Source: DATAEG01 sp051001975
GTDB taxonomy: Bacteria; Actinomycetota; Actinomycetes; Mycobacteriales; Jatrophihabitantaceae
DNA: 64,000 nt
Direction: 5' to 3'
Assembly (NCBI GenBank): GCA_051001975.1
Contig: JBPCMU010000047.1
Span: 1-64,000, forward strand
The notes beneath the pieces are model-generated. The model searched no databases and was not told where the DNA came from. It worked only from the letters and a program-made list of their open reading frames with translations. Both the position numbers and the translations under genes were made by a program. Shown in pieces: positions 36,753 to 44,870 of the stretch. Numbering within the stretch: position 1 is the stretch's first letter; every line of letters starts with the position of its first letter.

Positions 36753-37390
36753 CTGCGCAGGCGGGCGATGTGGGCGCGTGCCTCACCCTCGGCCTTCACC
36801 GGATCGCGACGCAGAATGGCCTCCAGGATCTTGCGGTGGTCGCGTAAGGCCATTTCTGGGCCGGCCCGACGCGAAGTCGTCGACATCGCAAGGCGGACCT
36901 TGGCCTGCACCCTCGTCAAGCCGTCGAGCAGAGCAGCGTTGCCGGACGCCAAGCGTGTGAGCTCATGAAACCGCGAGTCATGCTCGTAGTGCGCCGCGAG
37001 ATCATGCGCTGAAACAGCCCGCTCGTGCAGCGCATGGGCTTCGGTGAGTTCCCTCGCTGATTCGGGGGTGAGGTGTTCGGCCGCGAGTCGCGCAGCGAGA
37101 CCCTCGAGCACCTCTCGCACGAGGTAGAGGCTCTGCAGTTCCTCGTGGTCGAAGGTCACCAAGACCGCCCCGCGACGGGGCTGCTCGACCGCTAAACCCT
37201 CCCGCACGAGACGCAGCACCGCCTCTCGGATCGGTGTTCGACTCACGCCGAGTTGGTCTGCCAATGCAGGCACGCTCAGCCTCGAGCCGGGCGGGATGTG
37301 CTTGCTGAAGATCGACTCGAGCAGCTTGCCGTAGACCTCATCGACCACTCGGGAACGGTCCATCGGGTCGGGAGGCCGGAACTCGGTCAT
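36680..37390 (-). CDS. GntR/FadR-type transcriptional regulator (FCD domain)
   Basis: A 236-residue regulator. The winged helix spans SRVVDEVYGKLLESIFSKHIPPGSRLSVPALADQLGVSRTPIREAVLRLVREGLAV, and an all-helical FCD ligand domain follows (VREVLEGLAARLAAEHL ... YEHDSRFHELTRLASGN ... LRDHRKILEAI) with the acidic/His metal-site residues. FCD regulators usually sense sugar acids such as galactonate, gluconate or uronate, which matches the island. It is convergent with the hydrolase gene and overlaps it. ATG 37390 was chosen; ATG 37363 is an alternative. No clear palindrome was found next to its start. Confidence 0.85.
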   Translation of the reverse strand: MTEFRPPDPMDRSRVVDEVYGKLLESIFSKHIPPGSRLSVPALADQLGVSRTPIREAVLRLVREGLAVEQPRRGAVLVTFDHEELQSLYLVREVLEGLAARLAAEHLTPESARELTEAHALHERAVSAHDLAAHYEHDSRFHELTRLASGNAALLDGLTRVQAKVRLAMSTTSRRAGPEMALRDHRKILEAILRRDPVKAEGEARAHIARLRSYLGPPDDPRVAESSPASINTNAP

Positions 37391-37525
37391 GCTGTGCACC
37401 GTATCCGACGGGATCTCCGTCGCATGCAGTGTCACTATCCCGGTCCGGCAGGGTCGCGCTGCGGGCCGAGCGACGTGACGACGCTCTGCGCGCATACCTC
37501 GAAGCTATGGATGAGCGGCGGAGTG

Positions 37526-37678
37526 TCAGCTACTGCGGCTGTACTCCTCGTCCGAGACGTGGTCGAGCCAGGTGACGACCTGCCCTTGGTCGTCCGCCTC
37601 TTGCATGGCGACGTGGGCCATGAAGCGTTCGGCGGTGGCCCCGTGCCAGTGCTCTGCGCCGGGCTCGATGTCCACACC
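37526..37678 (-). pseudogene. C-terminal fragment of a cupin
   Basis: Fifty codons ending a cupin-barrel protein: GVDIEPGAEHWHGATAERFMAHVAMQ ... DHVSDEEY matches the last third of small cupins, including the metal-binding HWH. The rest is missing: the head-on alcohol dehydrogenase relic starts at 37679 exactly where the cupin similarity ends. Confidence 0.65.
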
Positions 37679-38698
37679 ATGCGCGGAGTAATATTGCACG
37701 CACCCGGCGACGTTAGAGTCGAATACCGCAACGACCCCACGATCCTTCAACCGACCGACGCGATCAGCCGCGTCACCGCGGCCTGCATCTGTGAAGCAGA
37801 CCTGTGGCCCTGGCGCGGCGTGGACCCCGTCGATCAACCCACCCCCATGGGACACGAGTACGTCGGCGTCGTCGAAGAGGTCGGCAGCGACGTCACAACC
37901 GTCAACCCCGGACAGTTCGTGGTCGGGTCGTTTTCGCCTCCGACAACACTTGCGAGATCTGCCGGGCGGGTTACCAGAGCCGCTGCGTGCACGCCGAACT
38001 CATGGGCACGATCGGCACCCAGGCACAGCTGGCACGCATCCCATTGGCCGACGGAACCCTCGTCGCCACCCCGAGCTGCCACCCGCAGACTTGGTCCCTA
38101 GCCTGCTCGCCGCCTCTGATGTGCTGGGCACCGGCTGGTTCGCCGCAGTCGCCGCCGAGGCCGGTCCGGGCAAGACAGTCGCCGTCGTCGGCGACGGCGC
38201 CGTCGGCCTGCTCGGCATGCTCGCCGCGAAACAACTCGGCGCCGTACGGATCATTGCCAAGAGCCGCCATGAGCCCCGACAGGCCCTCGCGCGGCAGTTC
38301 GGTGCTACCGACATCGTCGCCGAGCGCGGCGACGATGGCATCGCCAAGATCAAGAAGCTTACCAACGGCATCGGCGCGCACTCGGTCATCGAAGCGGTCG
38401 GCACCAGGACGCGATGATGCAGGCGATCCGCTCCACCCGTCCCGGTGGGCACGTCGGCTACGTCGGCGCCTCCCACTAGGTGCAACTCCCCGGCGACGAA
38501 CTGTTCTTCGCCGCTATCCACCTGCGCGGCGGCCCGGCCCCAGTTCGCCGCTTCCTGCCCGAACTGATCGACCTGATCTGGCGACGCGAGATCGACCCCG
38601 GCAAAGTCTTTGACCAGACCATCCCTCTCGACAATGCAGCCGAGGGCTACCGAGCAATGGACGAACGGCGCACGATCAAGACGCTGCTCACCATCTGA
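37679..38698 (+). pseudogene. Zinc-type alcohol dehydrogenase broken by three frameshifts and a stop
   Basis: A medium-chain dehydrogenase/reductase whose protein is recognisable over its full length in three frames. The start is MRGVILHAPGDVRVEYRND, then GHEYVGVVEEVG. A one-base loss near 37931 moves to the frame of NTCEICRAGYQSRCVHAELMG, another near 38074 to DLVPSLLAASDVLGTGWFAA and the cofactor site VAVVGDGAVGLLGMLAAKQLG, and a third near 38404 to MMQAIRSTRPGGHVGYVGAS. A TAG at about 38477 follows, then VQLPGDELFFAAIHLRGG to the natural end. All shifts look like single-base deletions in short runs, so decay or sequencing error must be separated. Confidence 0.8.
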
Positions 38699-38853
38699 CC
38701 CGGTAGATGTCCGCGAACCATCGCCGGCCCCAGCAGGGTGGCCAACGGCCCAGCCGTGACCTGCACGTAGAACGGGTCGACAGAGTTCTCGACCTTGACA
38801 ACACGCATGGCAATCCTCCACCCGTTCACTATCTGGTTAGCGAAAGGGTAGAC

Positions 38854-39246
38854 ATGATCGAGTTTCGCCTGGACCCGCCGTCAGGGATCGCGACCTACCT
38901 GCAGCTCGTGCAGCAGGTGCACCAAGCGCTGCAGCTGGGATTGCTCGAGCCGGGCGACCAGCTGCCGACCGGGCAACAGGTGGTCGCCTCGCTGGCGATC
39001 AACCCGAACACGGTGCTGAAGGCTTACCGCGATCTCGAGCGGGAGGGGCTGGTGCGGGCGCGCCCTGGGATGGGTACGTTCGTCGTCGGCCGACTGCAGC
39101 GAAGTGACCCGGCGGCGCAGGCCAGGTTCCGCAAATCGATAACAGCCTGGCTGCGCAGCGCGCGCAACGCCGGACTCAGCGCGGAGGAGATCGAAGCGAT
39201 CTACCGCACGGCGGTCCGCGACTGCCTTGCCGAGGGTGTGGCATGA
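38854..39246 (+). CDS. GntR regulator, YtrA type
   Basis: A 130-residue regulator with the winged helix in IATYLQLVQQVHQALQLGLLEPGDQLPTGQQVVASLAINPNTVLKAYRDLEREGLV and a short helical C-terminus (RKSITAWLRSARNAGLSAEEIEAIY) characteristic of the YtrA group. YtrA-type proteins repress ABC transporter operons that include their own gene. The stop codon overlaps the ATG of the ABC ATPase relic, which confirms the link although the transporter is broken. ATG 38854 follows AAAGGG. Possibly the only surviving gene of its operon. Confidence 0.8.
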   Translation: MIEFRLDPPSGIATYLQLVQQVHQALQLGLLEPGDQLPTGQQVVASLAINPNTVLKAYRDLEREGLVRARPGMGTFVVGRLQRSDPAAQARFRKSITAWLRSARNAGLSAEEIEAIYRTAVRDCLAEGVA

Positions 39247-39842
39247 CCAACGCACTCGAGACGATCGCATTGGGCAAGCGATACCGGCGTCGGTGGGCGG
39301 CTCGCCGGGTGCACGCTGTCGGTCCCGGCGGGACACGTTGTTGGCCTGGTGGGCCCCAACGGGGCAGGCAAGACGACCCTGCTGCACCTCGCGGTCGGGT
39401 TAATCGAACCGAGTACCGGCACCATCTCGGTTCTCGGGGGGCGCCCAGCGTCGGGCCCAGCGCAACTGGCGCGCGTGGGCTTTCTGGCTCAAGACAGCCC
39501 GACCTACGGCCGGTCGACCGTGGCGCAGCATCTGCAGATGGGTGGATGGCTCGCGTTGACCCTCGCGGTGGCCAAACGCCCGGAGTTGCTGTTGCTCGAC
39601 GAGCCGGTCGCAAGCCTCGACCCACTCGCCCGCCGGAGTTCCTGCAGACACTGATGGAAGTCGTCGCTGCCCAGGGCGTGACCGTGGTGCTGTCGTCGCA
39701 TCTTGTGGCCGACCTCGAGCGTGTCTGCGACCACCCGTTGGTGCTGGACTCCGGCAGCGTCGCGCTGGCTGGCGAGGTCGACGCGCTCCTGGCCTCGCAC
39801 CGACGTCTGACTGGACCACGCCGCGTCCCAACCCCGGTGTGA
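39243..39842 (+). pseudogene. ABC transporter ATPase, frameshifted, internally deleted and cut by IS256
   Basis: The start TNALETIALGKRYRRRWAARR shifts frame near 39305 to reach GHVVGLVGPNGAGKTTLLHL (Walker A). About 40 codons containing the LSGGQ signature are missing between QHLQMGGW and LALTLAVAKRPELLLLDEPVASLD (Walker B). A further shift near 39635 leads to VVLSSHLVADLERVC. The terminal inverted repeat of the IS256 element begins at 39822 within the last codons. The partner permease expected downstream is absent. Non-functional. Confidence 0.8.
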
Positions 39843-39854
39843 ATGACGACGGAC
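39822..39854 (+). repeat. Left terminal inverted repeat of the IS256 element
   Basis: Pairs with the reverse complement of 41269-41301; contains GGTGTGAATGACGACGGAC at 39836-39854. Confidence 0.7.
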
Positions 39855-39902
39855 GTAGGTTCCTTCCAGAGCTACCAACTCAGCGAAGGAAGGACTACGC
39901 CC

Positions 39903-41378
39903 GTGTCTGCACGAGTATCTCCGACCGACCGTATCCGGGGCGAGATCGACGCCCTGTTCGACGGTCAGCGTGGCCTGGCCGAGGTGATCGAGGACGTCGC
40001 CTGTCTCGGTGCCCGGTTGATCATCCAGACCGCGGTCGAAGGCGAGGTCGAGGCGTTCCTGGGCCGGGCCCGCTACCAGCGGGCCGTGGACTGTCCCGAC
40101 GCACGGGAGGGCAGCCGCAACGGCTACTGCGACACGACGATCAAGACCACGGCCGGGCCGATCACGGTCGAGCGGCCGAAGCTGCGCGGCACGAGCGAGG
40201 CGTTCGCCTCCCAGCTGTTCGGCAAGTCGGTGACCAAGTCGAATGCGTTGGAGGCGTTGGTGATCGCCGGGTTCGTGCGCGGTCTGTCGGTGCGCGATGT
40301 GGAGAACACCCTGGCCGACGCCCTCGGTGCTGAAGCAGCTTTGTCGAAGTCGACGGTGTCACGGGTCTGCCAGGCCATCGGGGACGAGTTCGAGCGTTGG
40401 TCCACTCGGAGTCTGGACGCCCTTGAGCTGGACTACCTGTTCCTGGACGCCTCGATGTTCAAGATGCACCCCGGCGCCCGCGCCGAACCGGTGCTCGCCG
40501 CGTGGGGCATCACCACCACCGGCGCGCCGGTGTTCGTCGCCCTCGCGGCCGGTGGATCGGAGTCCACCGATGCGTGGGGCGACTTCCTCGACGAGCTCAC
40601 CGGTCGCGGGCTGCGCCCGCCGCTGCTGGTCATCAGCGACTGCGCCGCCGGACTGATCAACGCGACCGAATCCAGCTTGCCCCGCTCGCTGCGCCAGCGG
40701 TGTCTGATCCACCGCTGCCGCAACTACCTGGCCAAGCTGCCCGCCGAAGTCCAGACCGACATGCGCGACGCCTACTGGACGATCTTCGACACCGACACCC
40801 TCATCGTCGCCGGTATGACCCCCGGCCCCGACCTCGTCGCCGCAGTCCAAGTTCGTATCGACGCCTTCGCCGAGAAGTACCGCACCACGTTCCCGGCCGC
40901 GGTCAAGTGCCTGCTCACCGACCGCGCACAGCTCACCAGCTACCTGCGCTTCCCGCTCGAGCACCACCGCCGCATCCGGCACTCCAACTTCATCGAACGC
41001 ACCTTCGGCGAGACCCGTCGCCGGGTCAAGGTCATCGGCCGGCTACCCGGCGAAGCGTCCTGCCTCAACCTCGTCTGGGGCGTGCTGGACCGAGCCTCTC
41101 GAGGCTGGCGCGGCATGAGCATGACCCGACCGGCACCCGACAGCTGGCCGATCTACGCCACCAACTGCTCGACCCACCGACCCCGATCCGATCCAAGATC
41201 AACAACGATGCCGCAGCCAACCCAGCAACCGTCGGAGCCGTCGCCTAACATCACCAACCAGGAACCCGGTCCGTGGTCATTTACACCGCACCTGGGACGC
41301 GACCGGCCGGAGAGTGTGCATGGCGATCCCGATGGGCGTGAGTATCACCGGGTGTGCGGCGCGGAGCTGATGCTCTGA
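39903..41378 (+). CDS. IS256 transposase with a C-terminal frameshift
   Basis: A Mutator/IS256-type DDE transposase. Catalytic acids lie in DYLFLDASMFK, LLVISDCAAGLIN and FIERTFGETRRRVKVIGRLPGE; the N-terminal part has QTAVEGEVEAFLGRARYQR and SRNGYCDTTIKT. Near 41125 a single C appears lost in ATGACCCG: family sequence (TGTRQLADLRHQLLDPPTP) continues in another frame and ends at 41248 inside the element. The annotated frame instead runs on through the right repeat to 41378 with a foreign tail. The core is complete, so activity is uncertain. GTG 39903 follows GAAGGA. Confidence 0.8.
   Translation: MSARVSPTDRIRGEIDALFDGQRGLAEVIEDVACLGARLIIQTAVEGEVEAFLGRARYQRAVDCPDAREGSRNGYCDTTIKTTAGPITVERPKLRGTSEAFASQLFGKSVTKSNALEALVIAGFVRGLSVRDVENTLADALGAEAALSKSTVSRVCQAIGDEFERWSTRSLDALELDYLFLDASMFKMHPGARAEPVLAAWGITTTGAPVFVALAAGGSESTDAWGDFLDELTGRGLRPPLLVISDCAAGLINATESSLPRSLRQRCLIHRCRNYLAKLPAEVQTDMRDAYWTIFDTDTLIVAGMTPGPDLVAAVQVRIDAFAEKYRTTFPAAVKCLLTDRAQLTSYLRFPLEHHRRIRHSNFIERTFGETRRRVKVIGRLPGEASCLNLVWGVLDRASRGWRGMSMTRPAPDSWPIYATNCSTHRPRSDPRSTTMPQPTQQPSEPSPNITNQEPGPWSFTPHLGRDRPESVHGDPDGREYHRVCGAELML
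41269..41301 (-). repeat. Right terminal inverted repeat of the IS256 element
   Basis: Reverse complement of the left repeat with about six mismatches; contains GTCCGTGGTCATTTACACC at 41269-41287. Confidence 0.7.
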
Positions 41379-41556
41379 AGCTCAGCGGCGGACGGCTGAA
41401 CTGGTACGGAACTGGCTGAGGCGCTTAGCATTAGTGACGCTGCACCTGCTGGCGCGGTTGCCTCGGCCGGCGACCGGAGCGCCAACCGTTGGTCGAGGCC
41501 GCCAACTCCTGGAGGTGCGCATCCGATGTCCGTTGCAACTACGGTCACGGATGGCA

Positions 41557-42168
41557 TCACGCCGGCTCAGGGTCAGGATCGAGCTCGGGATCATGTGGGC
41601 TTAGGGCCGCGAGTATGAGCGTTGCCGCCCCGAGTGGATCGATGCCGGCTGATGCGGCTCGCGCGTAGAGGTCGCGCTCAGCTTGTTCGGGAATTGATCC
41701 GCGGCCGATCAGGACGCCGAGGGCCTGGTTGATCGTCGACATGATCCCCAACGGGCCGGGATTGCTGTGGCTCCAGGGAGGGGTGCGGTGTTCATCCAGG
41801 CGGAAGTCGGTCAGCGCTCGGCCGGTGATCCACGATAGGTCTGCGGCGAGGTCGACGAACGCGCCTGGGGTGGCGGCGTACAGCATCAGCGCGACCGACG
41901 TCGGGATGGTGCTTGCGTCCGCGGCGCTTGACAGCGGTATCAACAGCGAGGCGCGGATGTCTTCGGGTTGAGTGCCCTCGTCGAGGACGGTGAGGTCGAA
42001 CTGTGACCGGTTGGCGATGATCGCGACGGACAGTCCGAGGTAGGAGTCCACGGCGCTCTGCGCGTCGCCGACCAGCCGGACAAGGGTCTCGGCGACATCG
42101 GTCCCCGGCAGATCTAGGGCTTGGGTCAACAATTCGAATTCGACCGCGAGGCCTGGCGTGATCGTCAC
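41557..42168 (-). CDS. ANTAR-like signalling protein
   Basis: A protein of about 203 residues. The first 140 residues look like a GAF-like sensor (SAVDSYLGLSVAIIANRSQFDLTVL), and the C-terminal STINQALGVLIGRGSIPEQAERDLYARAASAGIDPLGAATLIL follows the three-helix pattern of ANTAR RNA-binding domains, although the usual aromatic and Ala positions are weak. It ends in an Asp/Pro/Glu repeat. ANTAR proteins bind paired hairpins in mRNA leaders to stop termination. GTG 42168 is the likely start; ATG 42231 is an alternative. It lies 134 bases downstream of a bona fide GAF-ANTAR gene on the same strand, so the pair may form a signalling unit. Confidence 0.65.
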   Translation of the reverse strand: MTITPGLAVEFELLTQALDLPGTDVAETLVRLVGDAQSAVDSYLGLSVAIIANRSQFDLTVLDEGTQPEDIRASLLIPLSSAADASTIPTSVALMLYAATPGAFVDLAADLSWITGRALTDFRLDEHRTPPWSHSNPGPLGIMSTINQALGVLIGRGSIPEQAERDLYARAASAGIDPLGAATLILAALSPHDPELDPDPEPA

Positions 42169-42365
42169 GCGGATTCTGCTCCGGTGGGCGCTCCCGGGCG
42201 CCTGATCGTGAGCACGAGCCGAGCGCTGCAAGTCGCGGCGCGAGGTAGAAGACAGGGACAGCGGGTCAGGGCCCGAGTCGCGGGGACTCCTGGGTAGACC
42301 CTACTAGGTGCGTCGGCTCCGGAGGAGGATTGGGCTGTCGTCCGTGAGCGGGGCGATCTCGGAAT

Positions 42366-43172
42366 TCAGGAGTTGGTGTGCCGGGACCGGGCGCGGCGAA
42401 CTGCCTCATCGACGATGTGTTGCGCGACGTCGACGAGCTTGGTGTGCTCGGACTGGCTGATCGCGCGCAGGCGGCTGAACGCTTCCTCGGCCGTGCCGCC
42501 GCTACGCCCCCGCAGCAGACCAATCGCCTGGTCGATCACAGGTCTGCTTGACAGGGCGGTCTGTAATTGGACGGTCAACGCGAGGGCTTGAGCCAGGATC
42601 TGGGCGTTGTGCACGGCGACGGCGGCGGGCGCGGCGAACAGTTCGCCAAGTTCGGCGGCGTGGTCGCCGAACACGTCCTTGCCGCGGGCATAGACGTTGA
42701 TCGCGCCGACGACTTGTCCCGGTAGTAGCAGTGGAAGCGAGAGCGCGCTGTGGATGCCCAGGCGCCCGACTCGGGGCCCGAATCGCGGCCACATCTTCTC
42801 TCCACCCAGCGATCCGGATCGGACAGTCCGCCCTTCCAGGGCAGCCGTGATGCACGGCCCCTCGTTCAGCGTCACGTACTGGATCTCGTCGATCTCGGAT
42901 ACGAACGGGTGGCTTGCGGCCAACGCTTCAACGCGGTTGTCCAGCCGATTCATGCGCAGCAGCGTCACCCCGGCGCCGTCCGCTCCAGGGATGGCATGCG
43001 CGGCGAACGTCGCTACCCGGCCCAAAAGCTCAGGTAGTCCGAGGCTCCCACTGACCAAACCAGCCAGGTCGCCGAGACTGGACTGAAGCTCCGACGCATC
43101 AGCAGACATTTGTTCCGGGCTTGGCGACAGAAGCGGCATCTCGCGCTTCGGGCTCACCTCAGACTCGGTCAT
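42366..43172 (-). CDS. GAF-ANTAR transcription antitermination regulator
   Basis: A 268-residue cytoplasmic protein. A GAF domain (about residues 45-190: IPGADGAGVTLLRMN ... VTLNEGPCITAALEGRTVRSG ... SALSLPLLLPGQVVGAINVYA) is followed by an ANTAR domain (ALSSRPVIDQAIGLLRGRSGGTAEEAFSRLRAISQSEHTKLVDVAQHIVDE). GAF-ANTAR proteins are common in actinomycetes and are thought to sense small ligands or redox state and bind RNA hairpins. The start ATG 43172 gives the expected length. Possibly in an operon with the ANTAR-like gene downstream. Confidence 0.85.
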   Translation of the reverse strand: MTESEVSPKREMPLLSPSPEQMSADASELQSSLGDLAGLVSGSLGLPELLGRVATFAAHAIPGADGAGVTLLRMNRLDNRVEALAASHPFVSEIDEIQYVTLNEGPCITAALEGRTVRSGSLGGEKMWPRFGPRVGRLGIHSALSLPLLLPGQVVGAINVYARGKDVFGDHAAELGELFAAPAAVAVHNAQILAQALALTVQLQTALSSRPVIDQAIGLLRGRSGGTAEEAFSRLRAISQSEHTKLVDVAQHIVDEAVRRARSRHTNS

Positions 43173-43476
43173 TGCGGGCCTCGCCCTGCTGCGGCCGGGC
43201 CCGGGATTGAGCCGGGTTCAGCGATGTCCCCGCGGCGCGCTCGTCACGAGGTGGAGCGAAAGCGCACTCTAGTCGTTCTTGCTGTGCGCTCCCGATCTGG
43301 GCTCCGGGCCCGCGCTGCGTCGTCGGAGGTTTCGATGACGTGCCGCCGTCGGACCTACCGGCCGGTGAGAACGCCCAGTACGTAAGGGCAGTTCCACAGC
43401 GCCCGCGGGGTTGAATGTGCGCCGCTCGACGCGTCCGGTCTTCAGAGAGTTGCGGATACCCGGCTCGATCAGCTCG
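43173..43476. other. Gap without recognisable genes
   Basis: I see no supported gene, RNA or repeat here. It separates the GAF-ANTAR gene from a block of gene fragments. Confidence 0.5.
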
Positions 43477-43840
43477 TCATTCGTGCGGCTGCCACGGATG
43501 CACTCGTGGCCACCATCCCGGCACGTTCGCGCGGTGGGCGGGATATTGGGTCGGGAACTGACGGGTCAAGGCAGGTTCCTCGTACCAATGCACAAAGGAT
43601 GCCGTGACTGCCAGGAAAATCGCCGCATACACCACCAGCGCGACGTGGCCGAACATCAGCCACTGGCCAAGGACGGCGGTGGTGACTGCGAGATACATCG
43701 GGTCTCGAACGTAGCGATGGGGCCCGGTCACGACGAGCTGCTGAGTGGGCGCGACCGGCGCGGGCGTCCCTAGCCCGTCGACTCGATACGGCATCGCACG
43801 GACTCCCATACGCCACCGTATGGTCACGGCGACGACAGGG
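43477..43840 (-). pseudogene. Fragment of an ICMT-like methyltransferase
   Basis: About 100 codons matching the C-terminal half of isoprenylcysteine carboxyl methyltransferase-family membrane enzymes: TPAPVAPTQQLVVTGPHRYVRDPMYLAV, then two hydrophobic stretches and HWYEEPALTRQFPTQYPAHRANVPGWWPR. The N-terminal helices are absent; upstream the frame runs into the radical-SAM fragment in another frame. Confidence 0.7.
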
Positions 43841-44555
43841 TGGCGGGATCTGCAGACTCCACGCCCGTGTCGCGACCGATACCAGTCGGAAGAAGTCGCG
43901 GTCAGCGGGGAAGAACACCTCGATGACCAGTTCATTCGGGACGTTCGCAGCGGCGAGCAGGTCGAAGAAGTGTTTCGCGCGGGGGATACCACCGACTCGG
44001 GGGTCGTGGACCATGAAGATCGGCGCGCGGGAGAACGTGGAGATCAGCTTGGCGTCGGCGACCAGCTTCTCCGGTGAGCGCATACCGGCCCGGGCCCGTC
44101 CGGCGACGGTGCGGTAGCCCGATCGTGATCCGCCGCAGATCGCGCAGTCATAGGTGCAGCCGCGGGAGTTGAGCAGCATTGTCGAGGGGTAGCGCAGCCA
44201 TTCCAGGTAGGGCAGGAAGTCGGCGAAGCTGCGGTACTTGAAAACGGCGTGCAGCATGAAGTCATAGGCCGGAGTGTCGATCCAGTCCAGGTCAGCTGGG
44301 ACGAAGGTCAACGCATTTGCCGCGACAGATCCGTCCGGGCGACGCCAGGTCAAATTCTGCACGGCGTCCAGAGGCGTCCCTTCGCGAAGCGCCTGCAGCA
44401 GTTGGCGGCACGGTTCCTCGGTGGAGTCGCCGCGCAGTACGAAGTCGACGGCGGGGTTGTCCATCAGCTCAAGGTGGAAGTAGCTGGCCGACAGCCCTCC
44501 GAGTAGCACCTTCGCGTCCGGGTGGATCCTTTTGACCAGCTCGGCGATGCCCAGC
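43841..44555 (-). pseudogene. Fragment of a B12-binding radical SAM protein
   Basis: About 240 codons from the middle of a cobalamin-dependent radical SAM protein. The end of the B12 domain reads ELVKRIHPDAKVLLGGLSASYFHLEL, the iron-sulfur motif is GCTYDCAICGG (C-x3-C-x2-C), and it stops at AWSLQIPP. Both the N-terminus and the C-terminal half are missing, joined to unrelated fragments on each side. Not functional. Confidence 0.75.
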
Positions 44556-44691
44556 GCGCCTTCGCCGCCTACTACGCCCTGCAAGCGATCCTGGCCCTGC
44601 GCACATCACGCGGAGTGAGCCGCAAGCTCGCCTATGGAGCGCTGGCCGTCCTGATGATCTTGATCGCCGTGCTGGCCGAACCAGCGGGCTG
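44556..44691 (+). pseudogene. C-terminal fragment of a membrane protein
   Basis: A plus-strand open stretch ending in TGA encodes FAAYYALQAILALRTSRG ... LAYGALAVLMILIAVLAEPAG, one and a half membrane helices with a natural-looking end. Its 5' side abuts the radical-SAM fragment on the other strand. The parent protein is not identifiable. Confidence 0.5.
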
Positions 44692-44870
44692 ACCGGCCGG
44701 CTCGCTACTCCGATGCGGGTGGCGGGTCGATTGCAGGCACCGGGCGGTCCCATCACCGCCTCGCCGCCGTCCGCCTTCAGCAGCGCGAGGCAGGTGGTGA
44801 GGTTGATCAGCTCGGGTGGCTGCGGCATCGTCTGGCTCATTAACGCGCCCGGGGAGTGCTGACGCCCCGA

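Larger units (their letters stand above)
39822..41301 (+). mobile_element. IS256-family insertion sequence
   Basis: An element of about 1,480 bases bounded by an imperfect 33-base inverted repeat (39822-39854 and 41269-41301; 27 of 33 positions match by eye). The outer nine bases CGCGTCCCA and the inner GGTGT-N-AATGAC-N-ACGGAC blocks match; four of the five bases between them differ. No 8-9 base target duplication is visible outside the repeats, which suggests rearrangement after insertion. It carries one transposase gene. Confidence 0.75.
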
